64,000 nucleotides of DNA from Elusimicrobiota bacterium (GCA_027452025.1 DAIDHI010000069.1:48267-112266); one strand, 5' to 3'; counted from the first letter of the stretch, positions 39,493-49,055 are shown. Numbers and translations are program-made. Notes: a model not told the origin generated them from the sequence alone.

Positions 39493-41719
39493 GGAACTCC
39501 CGGCAGAGGCACTCCGGCGTGATGGGCAAGGACGCAACCCATAGCCCCGTGGCGTGGAAGACGGCGGCGGCGATGGCCGGCGCCGGCACGTCCATGGGCA
39601 GCTCGCCCACGCCCTTGGCGCCGAAGGGCCCGCGAGAATAGGGCCGTTCGACGAGCTCGACGTCGATGGGCGGAGTGTCGGGCGCCGTAGGGATGATGTA
39701 GTTGGTCAACTGGGCGTTGAGCATCGCTCCGTCCTTGTAGACGGGGTTTTCCAAAAGAGCGTAACCGAGGGCCTGCGCCGTGCCGCCCACGATCTGTCCC
39801 TCGGCCAGCAGCGGATTGATCGCCTTGCCGATGTCCTGCGCCGTGGTCAGGCGCAGCACGCGGACCTCGAAGGTCGCCTTGTCCACCTCGAGGTCGGCCA
39901 CGCAGCAGGCGTAGCTGTAGACGCCGTAGGCGTCGCCCTTGTAGGAGGCGTCGTCCCAGCGCACCTCGGGCGGAGGCTCGTATTCCACGATGAACCGCCG
40001 CGAGGCTTCGCGGCCGCATAAGAGGCGCGCCGCGCGCCGCAGCGCCGCGGCGTCGCGCGCGCCGCGGCCGGCCCGATCCAGCTCGTCTTTGAGCTGGAGG
40101 CAGGCGCGGCGCACCAGAGCCCCGACGACCATGCACGTGCGGCTGGCGACCGTGGGACCGCTGTTGGGCACGCGCCCGGTGTCGGGTCCCGCGACCTCGA
40201 CGCAGTCCAGCGGCGCGCCCAAGGTCTCGGCCGCGATCTGGGAAAACATCGTGTTGGTGCCCTGGCCGATCTCGGTGGAGGCCGCCAGGACGACGACGCG
40301 CCCGTCGCGCGTCAACTCCACGCCGGCCTTGCTCGCCAGGTAGACCTCGCCGGAACCCGTGAAGCCCGCTCCGTGGTGGACCAAGGCCAAGCCCGCGCCG
40401 CGCCAGGTCCGGTTGCGCGGGTTCTTGTTCCAAAGGTCGTAGCGCTTGCGCCGCGCCGCGTAGCCGCTGCGGAGCGCGGCCCGCTCCAGGCATTCGCGCG
40501 CGCCCACGCTTTCGGAAAGCTTTTGGCCCGTGGCCGTCGTCGAGCCGAGGTCGAAGGCGTTTTTACGGCGCAGGGTCAAGGAATCGATCCCGAGAGACTG
40601 CGAGATCTTTTCCCAGTGCAGCTCGACGGCAAACAGGGTCTGCGGGGCGCCGAAGCCGCGAAAAGCGCCGTTGGGCGGCGTGTTGGTGGCCACGACGCTC
40701 GCGCGCACCCGGACGTGGTCGCATTCGTAGGGGCCGGCGGCGTGCAGCGTGCCGCGCGAGAGAACGACGGGAGAAAGAGTCACGTAGGCCCCGCCGTCCA
40801 TGACGACCTCGACGTCCTGGGCCAGGAGCTTGCCGTCCTTGGAAAGGCCGGTGCGATGGCGCACGACGGCGGGATGGCGCTTGGTGGTCGCCGCCATGTC
40901 CTCGGCGCGGTCGTAGACGATCTTGACGGCCTTGCCGGATTTGAGCGCCAAGAGCGCGGCGTGGCCGGCGATCATGGAGGGATACTCCTCCTTCCCGCCG
41001 AAGCCCCCGCCCGTGGTCGCCTGGACGACGCGAACCTTGCTTTCGGGCAGGCCGAAAGCCTTCATGAGCGCCTTGTGCACGTAGTAGGGGCACTGCAGCG
41101 AGCCGGTGACGACCAGCGTGCCGTCTTTCTCGACCCACGCCGCCATGCCGTTGTTCTCGATGTAGGCCTGCTCCTGGTGAGGGACGCGGTACTCGCCGCT
41201 GACGACGACGTCGGACTCGGCCAGGGCCTTGTCCACGTCGCCCTTGACGATCTCGAAGCGCTTGAAGACGTTGTCGGCGCCGTGCAAGAGCCGCTTCTTG
41301 GCCAGGGAGTCCTCGATCGTCAAGACGGGCTCTTCCGGCTCGTAGTCGACGCGGACGTGCTTGAGCGCCTCGTAGGCGCGGGCGCGCGAGAGATGCGCGA
41401 TGAGGGCGATGGGCTCCTGCGGATGACGCACGCGCCCGTCGGCTAAAAGCGGCTGGTCGTCCTCGATGAGGGCGACGACGTTCTTGCCCGGGATGTCCTT
41501 GGCCGTGACGACGACGCACTCGTCCCAGGCAAACGCGGGGTCGAAGCGCAGGCCCTTGATCCGTCCGCAGGGGATGGAGGATCGCAGGGTCACCCCGTGC
41601 AGGCAGCCCGGCAGCGGCAAATCGTCCACATAGCGCGCCAGGCCGCAGAGCTTGGCCGGGCCCTCGCGGCGCAGCCCGCTTCGGCCTACGAATTTCTCCT
41701 GCTTTTGTAGGCTTTTCAA
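39479..41719 (-). CDS. Xanthine dehydrogenase family molybdenum-binding subunit
   Basis: GRSGLRREGPAKLCGLARYVDDLPLPGCLHG; TTGGGFGGKEEYPSM; PNGAFRGFGAPQ; ASTEIGQGTNTMFSQIAAETLG; FGAKGVGELPM; TTG start. Confidence 0.96.
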   Translation of the reverse strand: MKSLQKQEKFVGRSGLRREGPAKLCGLARYVDDLPLPGCLHGVTLRSSIPCGRIKGLRFDPAFAWDECVVVTAKDIPGKNVVALIEDDQPLLADGRVRHPQEPIALIAHLSRARAYEALKHVRVDYEPEEPVLTIEDSLAKKRLLHGADNVFKRFEIVKGDVDKALAESDVVVSGEYRVPHQEQAYIENNGMAAWVEKDGTLVVTGSLQCPYYVHKALMKAFGLPESKVRVVQATTGGGFGGKEEYPSMIAGHAALLALKSGKAVKIVYDRAEDMAATTKRHPAVVRHRTGLSKDGKLLAQDVEVVMDGGAYVTLSPVVLSRGTLHAAGPYECDHVRVRASVVATNTPPNGAFRGFGAPQTLFAVELHWEKISQSLGIDSLTLRRKNAFDLGSTTATGQKLSESVGARECLERAALRSGYAARRKRYDLWNKNPRNRTWRGAGLALVHHGAGFTGSGEVYLASKAGVELTRDGRVVVLAASTEIGQGTNTMFSQIAAETLGAPLDCVEVAGPDTGRVPNSGPTVASRTCMVVGALVRRACLQLKDELDRAGRGARDAAALRRAARLLCGREASRRFIVEYEPPPEVRWDDASYKGDAYGVYSYACCVADLEVDKATFEVRVLRLTTAQDIGKAINPLLAEGQIVGGTAQALGYALLENPVYKDGAMLNAQLTNYIIPTAPDTPPIDVELVERPYSRGPFGAKGVGELPMDVPAPAIAAAVFHATGLWVASLPITPECLCREFHDRF

Positions 41720-41815
41720 GGAGAGCCTATTCTACAAAAAGGGTTGATTTCGTTGGTAGGTCCTCCGGTCCGTCGTTTTGGCCCCTCGGGCCCTGACAAA
41801 CGCCGGCAACGGGGC

Positions 41816-41821
41816 TACAAT
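41816..41821 (+). promoter_or_regulatory. Predicted -10 (TACAAT) with -35-like CTGACA 17 bp upstream, 6 nt before ATG 41828
   Basis: CTGACA(41793-41798)-N17-TACAAT-ctcccc-ATG. Confidence 0.7.
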
Positions 41822-41827
41822 CTCCCC

Positions 41828-43363
41828 ATGCGGCCGCTCCTGCCGACTCTGCTGATGGTCCTGCTGCTCGCGCCGGCCGCCGGCGCCGCCGCGCCGTCCG
41901 CTCTCTACGACGACCGGCCGCACCCCCTTTCCGACGATCTGCGCACAGACCTCCTCTTCCAGGGCTACCGCTTCGAGGCCTCGACGGGGCACGTCCTGTC
42001 GCCGGACACCCATAAGCCGCTGACCGTGGCGCAGCTGGACGATCTCAAGCGCCAGCTCGCCGCCGATTATCGCCGAGACGGCCTGGAGCGCATCGCCGCC
42101 TTGGTCGACGCCGAGAACCCCGCCAAGCCCTTGGATCCGGGCGCGCGCCTGCGCGCCGAGCGCATCGCCGAGGCCGAAGGGGTGCCTCCCCGGCTGGCCA
42201 GAGACCTGCGCTCCGCGCGGCTGCTCGCCGGCGCCGTTTCCGCGGAGGCGGACCGTGATTATCTCAGGTCCGCCCGCGTCTTCGACGCGCAGAGGCCGCT
42301 GTCGGACTTTCAGGCCCGCGCCGTGCCCCTGGCCTCGCCGCCGCCGCAGCCGGCGCCGCCGCCCTACTTCGACGCCTCGGAGCGAGCCTTGGGGCGTTTG
42401 CTGCAGCAAGCCACGCAGGCCCGGCTGTCGCTCAATCCCGTCGGAGCCGAGCTGCTGGCCCATTTCCGAGACGCCTCGGGAGCCCTGCGCCTGCCGAGGA
42501 TGGTGGTCCTGCCCATCGAATCCGACGCCGCCGCCACCTACGCCGGCGGAGAGATCGCCTTGAGCCAAAAGGCCGTCGTCTCCGCGATCGTCCGCGCCGC
42601 GCCGAGCGCCCGGCGCGCGGCCCTGCGCGCCGGCCTCGCCGACTCCCGCGCCCTGACGCGCTATTTGCTGGCGCATCCGGCCGCCTTGAAAGCCTTCTTG
42701 TCGCGCAACGACTACACCGTCGCCCACGAGCTGACCCACGCCTGGCAAAGCCGCAGAGACCCTCTCTTTGCCGAGATCGACCGCGGGAACTTCCCCTACT
42801 CGGACTACGTCGAGCAGGAGCAGGAAGCCTATCTCGTCGAGATGCGCTACGTCTACGAGAAGCTGAAGGCGAATCCCGCGGCGCTCGACGGCGACCCCGA
42901 CGAACTCGATCTCTACCGGCGCTTCGCCTTCGACTTGGACGGGTGGCGCGGCCAGATCGACCAGCTGTATCTGGAGCAGGACCCTCAGTCCGCGGCGACC
43001 CTGCCGACGGGCGAGCAGATGCAGGCGGAGCGCGTGAAGGCCGCCCGGCGCCTTTCCACCCTGGGGTCCTGGTGGCGGCGGGTGGAGAGCCTCAAGCTCC
43101 TCGGACTGGCCCAGGGCTCGGCCGAGGAGGAGGCTTACCGCGCCCGCGCCGACGGGCTCCTCGACCGGTTTCGCAAGACCGAATATCCGGCGATCCAGAA
43201 GGACTCCCCGGCCCTCCTCGCCCGGGCCTTCCTGGCCGCGGCCCGCGCGGACCGCGGCATGGCCCGCGCCGAAGATCTTGACGACGCGGCCCGCTACGCC
43301 GACGCGTCCGCGGACGCGTCGCTGATCGCCGCCGTGCGCTCCGCCAAGGAGAAGCTACGATGA
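41828..43363 (+). CDS. Exported putative zinc metalloprotease
   Basis: Signal peptide; HEXXH in NDYTVAHELTHAWQSRRD with downstream EQEQEAYLVEM. Confidence 0.6.
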   Translation: MRPLLPTLLMVLLLAPAAGAAAPSALYDDRPHPLSDDLRTDLLFQGYRFEASTGHVLSPDTHKPLTVAQLDDLKRQLAADYRRDGLERIAALVDAENPAKPLDPGARLRAERIAEAEGVPPRLARDLRSARLLAGAVSAEADRDYLRSARVFDAQRPLSDFQARAVPLASPPPQPAPPPYFDASERALGRLLQQATQARLSLNPVGAELLAHFRDASGALRLPRMVVLPIESDAAATYAGGEIALSQKAVVSAIVRAAPSARRAALRAGLADSRALTRYLLAHPAALKAFLSRNDYTVAHELTHAWQSRRDPLFAEIDRGNFPYSDYVEQEQEAYLVEMRYVYEKLKANPAALDGDPDELDLYRRFAFDLDGWRGQIDQLYLEQDPQSAATLPTGEQMQAERVKAARRLSTLGSWWRRVESLKLLGLAQGSAEEEAYRARADGLLDRFRKTEYPAIQKDSPALLARAFLAAARADRGMARAEDLDDAARYADASADASLIAAVRSAKEKLR

Positions 43364-43905
43364 AGAAGGCCTGCCTCGCCGCGCTGCTGCTGCTCGGGCC
43401 CGCCGCCTGCCGGCGCGCGCCGCGGCTGCTCTCGCCTCAGGACGCGCTCTATGAGACGCGCGACGGCTCGCTGCGCTGCGAGGTCCCCAAGGATTGGCGG
43501 GTGCTCGAGGACCAGGGCGGCGCCCAACGCGCCACGTTCTTCGGCCCGCCCGACGGGCCGCGTCCTTACGCCTTCTCGATCGGGGCCTACTTCTACGGGC
43601 CCGGCTCGCCTTTCGCCACGCCCCAGGACTGGGCCCGCGCCCAAGCGCTCTCCGCCAAGGATTCGACGCCGCTGACCTCCTACTCTTGGAAGGGCCGCTC
43701 GGCCTTCGAGATGACGGTCGAGCGCCGCGTGCCCGTCTTGCACCGGACTGGGCCGGCCGTCCTGCGCCGCGACCGCGCCGTCGTCATCCCTGCCTCGGGC
43801 GGCTTCTGGGCCCTGGTCTACTCCGCGCCGCAAGACGAGTTCGCCGGGCAGCAAGCCGTCTTCGACCGGTTCCTGCAAAGCCTGGAGCTTCCGGGCGCGC
43901 GCTGA
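43360..43905 (+). CDS. Hypothetical lipoprotein
   Basis: MKKACLAALLLLGPAACRRAP lipobox-like; ATGA overlap with upstream gene. Confidence 0.6.
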   Translation: MKKACLAALLLLGPAACRRAPRLLSPQDALYETRDGSLRCEVPKDWRVLEDQGGAQRATFFGPPDGPRPYAFSIGAYFYGPGSPFATPQDWARAQALSAKDSTPLTSYSWKGRSAFEMTVERRVPVLHRTGPAVLRRDRAVVIPASGGFWALVYSAPQDEFAGQQAVFDRFLQSLELPGAR

Positions 43906-43907
43906 AC

Positions 43908-45713
43908 TCAGCGCGAGAGGAAAAACAGCGCCAGCGAGAAGGCCACGGGAATCCAGAAGTTGTCGTCGGGCTTGACCGGAAGGATGTCGACGGCGCTGAA
44001 GGCGGCCGCCGCGCCGAGCGAAACCAGGGGCGAGAAGCCGAAGAAGGCCGCGACGCCGAAGGCCGCCAGCGCGGCGGCGAGGCTGCCGGGCCAGGAACGC
44101 GTCGCGCCGAAGACCTTGTAGAGGCCGACGGGAAAGCGCAGGCCCAGCAGAGGCGAGACGGCGTCCGCGATAAACAAGGCGGCGATCGAAGCGCAGACGA
44201 GGGCCGGACGAGCGCCGAAGGCGGCGACGACGGCGGCAAGCCCAAGCGCGGCGTAAAAGAACCCGGACGGCCTGGCCGCTTCCTTGTCGCGAAACACTCC
44301 TTTGAAGAAGCGCTCGAAAAAGGGCCTCGTCGCCGGGACTTTGAGGCGGACGGCCTCGAAGCCCGCCGCCGCCGCCGCCCACGCGCCGAAGGCCCAGGCC
44401 GCGTGAGAGCCGAGCAGCAGATAGGCCGGGATGTAGAGCAGCCCGCAGAAATGGATCGCCTTGCGACGCAGCTCGCGCCGGAACGTCTCGCCGCCGCTGC
44501 GCCAGGCCGCGATCGCCGGGCCGGTCAGGAGATAGGCGCCGAAGACCGCCGCGGGCGCGAGCCTGGCCAGGCCGGCCGCGGAAAGCCCGGCGACGAGCGC
44601 GGCGGCGGCGGCGACCGGAGCGATCAGGGCCTTGGAGCCGCCCAGCTTGAAGCTCGGATAGGGCAGGCGCGACACCATGGCCGCCGCCGCGGCGAGAGTG
44701 ACTCCCACGGCGACCGGCGTCGCGGCCGCGCCCAAAAGCGGCAGCGCTAGGGTGAGCGCGACGACGACGCCGGCGCCCCCCGGGATCGGAAGGCCAGTGA
44801 AATAGCCGGTTTTCTTTTGCCGTCCGGCCGCCTCGGCCATGGCGCCGACGTTGAAGCGGCCCAGGCGATAGAGCCCGGCGAAGGCGTAGAGCGCGACCGG
44901 GAGGACCGCCGCGGCGCCAAGGCCGGACAGCGCAGCCTTGTAGATCAGCAAAGCGGGGGCGGCGCCGAAGGAGACGACGTCGGCCAGCGAGTCGAACTCG
45001 ATGCCCTTGGGATCGTGAATGCCGAGCCAGCGGGCGGCGCGCCCGTCGAAAGCGTCGAAGCCGTTGGCCAGCAGGATGAGACCGCCGGCAAGCAAAACCG
45101 AGCCGCCGCAGGACAGCAGCATCATGGCCGCCAAGCCGCTGGTGAGGTTCAAGCCGGTGAGAAGATTGGGCAGAAAACCGAGATACTTCTTGGGCCCATT
45201 GGGCCGCGGCGGCGCGGGGGTTCCGGAATCGGCGGGGCGGCCTTGCGCGGCGGGCGAAAGCTCGGAGGGGCCGCCGGAGGCGGAGGCGGCCGGAGCGTCG
45301 TCGTCCTCGGCCCGGGGCGCGGCCGCGTCATAGTCGCGCGACAGCTCGGAGGCGAGGGCGCCGGACCCGGGGCGCGCGCGCCCGGCCTGCGCGGCGAAAG
45401 CGCGCAGAGAGGCCAGCGGCGTCGGGGACCGGCGAGCCGCTCCGGCGGCCGCCGTCGGGACGGCCTTCGGAACGGCCCCCGCGGACGCGCGCCGCGCCGT
45501 CGCCGGCGCAGCGGCCCGCGGGGCGGCGGCCGCGGCGGCGTCGGGAGCCGAGAGCGCATCCACCGCCTCCAAGGCAGCGGGCTCAGGCAAGGCGGGAAGC
45601 GGCGCGAAAGGCGCCGGCAGGGACTCAGAGCGCTGCGGCAAAGCGGGACGCTCGACGTCGGCCGCACGAACGGCCCCCGTCCAGGAGGCCAAAAGCAGAA
45701 CCAAAATCTTCAC
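43908..45713 (-). CDS. Fusion: signal peptide + Ala/Pro-rich linker + CDP-alcohol phosphatidyltransferase (PssA-like) + dolichol-kinase/DGK-like membrane domain
   Basis: CDP-AP motif DGRAARWLGIHDPKGIEFDSLADVVSFG; C-term RRKAIHFCGLLYIPAYL...DAVSPLLGLRFPVGLYKVFGATRSWPGSLAAALAAFG...NFWIPVAFSLALFFL. Confidence 0.75.
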   Translation of the reverse strand: MKILVLLLASWTGAVRAADVERPALPQRSESLPAPFAPLPALPEPAALEAVDALSAPDAAAAAAPRAAAPATARRASAGAVPKAVPTAAAGAARRSPTPLASLRAFAAQAGRARPGSGALASELSRDYDAAAPRAEDDDAPAASASGGPSELSPAAQGRPADSGTPAPPRPNGPKKYLGFLPNLLTGLNLTSGLAAMMLLSCGGSVLLAGGLILLANGFDAFDGRAARWLGIHDPKGIEFDSLADVVSFGAAPALLIYKAALSGLGAAAVLPVALYAFAGLYRLGRFNVGAMAEAAGRQKKTGYFTGLPIPGGAGVVVALTLALPLLGAAATPVAVGVTLAAAAAMVSRLPYPSFKLGGSKALIAPVAAAAALVAGLSAAGLARLAPAAVFGAYLLTGPAIAAWRSGGETFRRELRRKAIHFCGLLYIPAYLLLGSHAAWAFGAWAAAAAGFEAVRLKVPATRPFFERFFKGVFRDKEAARPSGFFYAALGLAAVVAAFGARPALVCASIAALFIADAVSPLLGLRFPVGLYKVFGATRSWPGSLAAALAAFGVAAFFGFSPLVSLGAAAAFSAVDILPVKPDDNFWIPVAFSLALFFLSR

Positions 45714-45847
45714 GGGTTCCTATTATAAAGGCGGCCTGCCCGGCCCTCCTAGGGCCCAAAGTCCCGCGCCGGGCGGTCCAAGAGCCCCATACGGGACCGT
45801 GACCCGGCGGCCACGCGGACGCCAAAACCCGCTGCTAGAATCGCCGC

Positions 45848-46297
45848 ATGAAAGCCCTGGCGACGCTCGCGCTGATCCTCGCCGCCTCGCCGGCCGCAGC
45901 CACGCGGCTGGACCCTTCCTCCGGCCCGACCAAGACCGCCACGACCGAGCTCGTGAGAGTCAGCTCTCCGATCCTGCTTCGCGGGCGAGTCGGCGGCCTG
46001 CGCCCGGGACGGCCGCGCCTGGTCCTGCTCACGGGCGTCGCGCAGTTCAAGGGCGCGGGCGGCCTGTCCAGCGGGCGCCTGCCCGTCGTCGTGGCCGCCG
46101 TCGTCGACGGCACGCCCGGCTGCATCGACGGCTGGGCCAGGCCGGCGATGGACGTCCTGCTCGAGCGCGACGGCCGCTACGTGGCCGGCGCCCGCGTGGA
46201 AGGGACGGTGCCCGTCTTCGGCTGCGTCCGCGGCGGCGAGGTGCGCCTCTCCGGAGGGGGAGTCATGCTCGGCGACGCCCTGACGGCCCGGCCATGA
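45848..46297 (+). CDS. Hypothetical exported protein
   Basis: Signal peptide MKALATLALILAASPAAATR; ATG preceded by TAGAAT-6nt. Confidence 0.55.
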   Translation: MKALATLALILAASPAAATRLDPSSGPTKTATTELVRVSSPILLRGRVGGLRPGRPRLVLLTGVAQFKGAGGLSSGRLPVVVAAVVDGTPGCIDGWARPAMDVLLERDGRYVAGARVEGTVPVFGCVRGGEVRLSGGGVMLGDALTARP

Positions 46298-47061
46298 CGC
46301 GGCCGCGCTCGCCGCACGGCCTGGGCGCCCTCCTGCGGGGCAGCCTGCGGCTGGTCCTTTCCGGCGCCGGGGAGGTCGCCGTCGTCGTGGCCCTCGGCCT
46401 GCTGCCGGACGCCCTCTTGCGCGCGTGGACGCTGGGAGCCACCGGCCTCGGCGATCCGGAGACGCTTCGCCGGACGCTCTCCGGCGGCCACCTCGGCCGC
46501 TACGCTCCGGCGGCCGCCGCGCGGGCGGCCGGCGAGGCGTCGGCTTTCGTGGCGAGCCTGACGCTGCTTCTGGTGCTCGACGCCCGCGACCGCGGAGCGC
46601 CCTTGGGCCTGCGCCGGGCCTTCGCCGCGACGCTCGAGCGTTTATGGCCCTATTTCGCCACGATGACGAGGGTCTTTTTGCTGGTGGCGGGAGGCTTGCT
46701 GCTTTTCGTGGCCCCAGGCGTGTTCTTGGCCTATGTGTTCGCCCTCGCCGGCGCGGCGGTGGTCGTCGACGGCCTGTCGGGCCGCCACGCCTTGTCCCAG
46801 AGCCGCAGGCTCGTCGAGGGCCGGCCGGGCCGCGCGGCGGGCTACCTGAGCGCGGCGGCGTCCGCGGCCGTGGCGGCCGGCGGCGGGGCGATCTGGCTGC
46901 TGGCCCAGGTCGCGCGGCTCGGCGGTCCTCCCGGCTTGGCGCGGTGGCAGCTCGTCGGCTACGCGCAGCGCTGCGCCGCCGGCCTCGCTCTCGCGTGGCT
47001 GGCGGCCTTTACGCTGCTGCTCTACAAGGATCTCGAAGCCGTCGAAGCGCCCGATCAGTAG
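46294..47061 (+). CDS. Hypothetical membrane protein
   Basis: Several hydrophobic segments; ATGA overlap with upstream gene. Confidence 0.6.
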   Translation: MTRPRSPHGLGALLRGSLRLVLSGAGEVAVVVALGLLPDALLRAWTLGATGLGDPETLRRTLSGGHLGRYAPAAAARAAGEASAFVASLTLLLVLDARDRGAPLGLRRAFAATLERLWPYFATMTRVFLLVAGGLLLFVAPGVFLAYVFALAGAAVVVDGLSGRHALSQSRRLVEGRPGRAAGYLSAAASAAVAAGGGAIWLLAQVARLGGPPGLARWQLVGYAQRCAAGLALAWLAAFTLLLYKDLEAVEAPDQ

Positions 47062-47375
47062 CGAGCCAGGCTGGCGTCGACGTGGCAGGCCCAGCTGTCG
47101 ATGCCGCCCGCCAGATTCTTGGCCGCGTAGCCTTTCTGGCACAGCAGCATCACGGCCTGCGCCGAGCGCCCGCCATGGTGGCAGTGCACGACGATTTCCG
47201 CGCCCTTCGGGAGCTCGCCGAGGCGCTGCGGAAGCTCTCGCAGCGGGATGAGCTTGGCGCCCTCGATGCGGCAGATCTCGTATTCGTCCGGCTCGCGGAC
47301 GTCGACGAGCAGATGCGGCTTTTTTTCCTCGCGCATCTTCTTGAGGTCCTGAACCGTGATCGTGGGGATGGACAT
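47055..47375 (-). CDS. Single-domain rhodanese
   Basis: PHLLVDVREPDEYEICRIEGAKLIPLRELPQRL...EIVVHCHHGGRSAQAVMLLCQKGYAAKNLAGGIDSWA; active-site-loop Cys. Confidence 0.93.
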   Translation of the reverse strand: MSIPTITVQDLKKMREEKKPHLLVDVREPDEYEICRIEGAKLIPLRELPQRLGELPKGAEIVVHCHHGGRSAQAVMLLCQKGYAAKNLAGGIDSWACHVDASLARY

Positions 47376-47501
47376 GAAGGGAGTTTATCACTTCGAGCGG
47401 ACCCCTAGGAAGAAGGTCCTCGCCCGCGTTAGGACCTAAGACCGCTCATTGTGGGCCGCAATCCCCTCCCGCGCGCCGGCCGTAGACGCTACAATCGCCC
47501 A

Positions 47502-48638
47502 ATGCCGCGAAAGAGCGCCTTGCTTTGGCTGGCTCTTCTGCTGGCGCCGGCGCCGGGCCGGGCCGCCTCTCCCTCGGACGCCTTTGCGCGCGAGTTCGCC
47601 CCGCAGGAGCGGATCCTTCTTTCCGGCGTCCTGGCCGACCCGGCCGAGGCGCGCGAGTTCGCCCAGGACGCGGCGGCTCCCGGGCAGGCCGCGCTCGACA
47701 AGTGGAGGGAGCGCGTCGCGCTCTTTTCGCAGCAGTACCTCCAGTCCCCGCCCCCCATCAACGAGGCCGGCCGCTCCCTCGAGCAGATGGTGGTCCCCGC
47801 GGAATGGGAGATGCTCATGACCGCGCTGCGCATGCTCAGCGCCGGCGGCCTCGCCCAAGAGGCGAAGTTCCGCATATTCCTGGCGATGATCGACCGCGCC
47901 AACCGCGACCTCGCGGCCAACCCTCCCGACTCGCGCATGGCTCACAAGGTCATCGCCATGGGCCGCTCCGACTTGACCGAGTCGATGCGGGACTATTTGG
48001 CCGGCCCCGTCGGCCGCTCCGCGCTCGCCGAGGCCCTGCGCCTGCGCGCGCTGGCGCTCCAGCAGCAGCGGCAAAACCAAAGCCGGCAGCAGCGGGCCGA
48101 GGCGCAGGCCGCCCAGGAGGCGTCCGCGCGGCGGCGCAAGCAAGCCGCGGACGCCGCGGCGGCCAAGAAAAGCGAAGCGGCGCGTCGGCTGGCGTCGGCC
48201 CGACGGCAGGCCGAGGGCGCGAGCCGAACGCTCCGGCAGGCAAGCGGCGGCTCGGCGGAACAAGCCAAGGAAGCCGGCAACGGCGGCTACGACGGCGGCC
48301 GCGCCGAGGTCTCCGCCCCCGCGGAAGCGGGCGGGACATACGCCGACCCCGGCGGCTCGTCGCCTCCCGAGCTGCCGAGCCTGCAGCCGCCGACCTTGCC
48401 CGATCTCGTCGGCCCCTCGCTCAAGGTCCCCTCCCCGCGGTCCGAGCAAAGCGAGCTCGACCAACTCAACCTCGCGCGCAAGAAGGTCTCCGGGCACAAG
48501 AAATGGTTCGCGGCGCTGGGACTGGGGCTGCTGGGAGCCGCCGTAGGCTTGCTCCTCGGCGGGCCGATCGGCGCCGCGGCCGGCGCGACCGCGGGCTTTC
48601 TCGGCGGACACCGCCTCGGCCGCTTCCTCTGGGGCTGA
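47502..48638 (+). CDS. Hypothetical exported coiled-coil protein with C-terminal glycine-zipper
   Basis: Signal peptide, Q/R/A-rich helical segment, C-term LGLLGAAVGLLLGGPIGAAAGATAGFLGGHRLG. Confidence 0.6.
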   Translation: MPRKSALLWLALLLAPAPGRAASPSDAFAREFAPQERILLSGVLADPAEAREFAQDAAAPGQAALDKWRERVALFSQQYLQSPPPINEAGRSLEQMVVPAEWEMLMTALRMLSAGGLAQEAKFRIFLAMIDRANRDLAANPPDSRMAHKVIAMGRSDLTESMRDYLAGPVGRSALAEALRLRALALQQQRQNQSRQQRAEAQAAQEASARRRKQAADAAAAKKSEAARRLASARRQAEGASRTLRQASGGSAEQAKEAGNGGYDGGRAEVSAPAEAGGTYADPGGSSPPELPSLQPPTLPDLVGPSLKVPSPRSEQSELDQLNLARKKVSGHKKWFAALGLGLLGAAVGLLLGGPIGAAAGATAGFLGGHRLGRFLWG

Positions 48639-48647
48639 GTCCCCGGC

Positions 48648-49055
48648 TCACTGGACGCGCAATTCGCGCCGCACCGAGATCCACAAGACGGGCACGCAGG
48701 CCAGCAGTCCCAGCAGCAGATAGCGGTTTTGGGCGCGCAGATGATCCTTGGGGTCTCCAAGGGAGGAGACGTCGGGATCCTCGGGAAGATAGTAGACGAT
48801 GACGTCGTCGTCGACGCCGAGGGAATCGTAATCCGGCGAGCCCAAGCCCGCTTTATCGATGCCGCTGTGCAGGCTCTGGCCGACCATGAAGGAATAGTTG
48901 ACCAGCCGCGAGCCGTCCAGGCCCTTGGCCGTGACCCAGCCCTCCGCGGCCACGCCGCGACGCTGCAGCCGCTCATAACGCGGCCAGTCCTGCCGCCAAA
49001 CCACCCAGGAAACGGCCGCGGCGATGGCGATCCCTACGAGCACGGAGCGGCGCAC
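48648..49055 (-). CDS. Small membrane protein (DUF3592-like)
   Basis: GTG start; N- and C-terminal TM segments flanking EGWVTAKGLDGSRLVNYSFMVGQSLHSG...DDVIVYYLPEDPDVSSL. Confidence 0.5.
   Translation of the reverse strand: MRRSVLVGIAIAAAVSWVVWRQDWPRYERLQRRGVAAEGWVTAKGLDGSRLVNYSFMVGQSLHSGIDKAGLGSPDYDSLGVDDDVIVYYLPEDPDVSSLGDPKDHLRAQNRYLLLGLLACVPVLWISVRRELRVQ

Noticed and set aside
43301-43320. Perfect 20-nt palindrome GACGCGTCCGCGGACGCGTC
   Set aside because: Inside coding sequence for a DASADAS repeat; explained by codon repetition in GC-rich DNA
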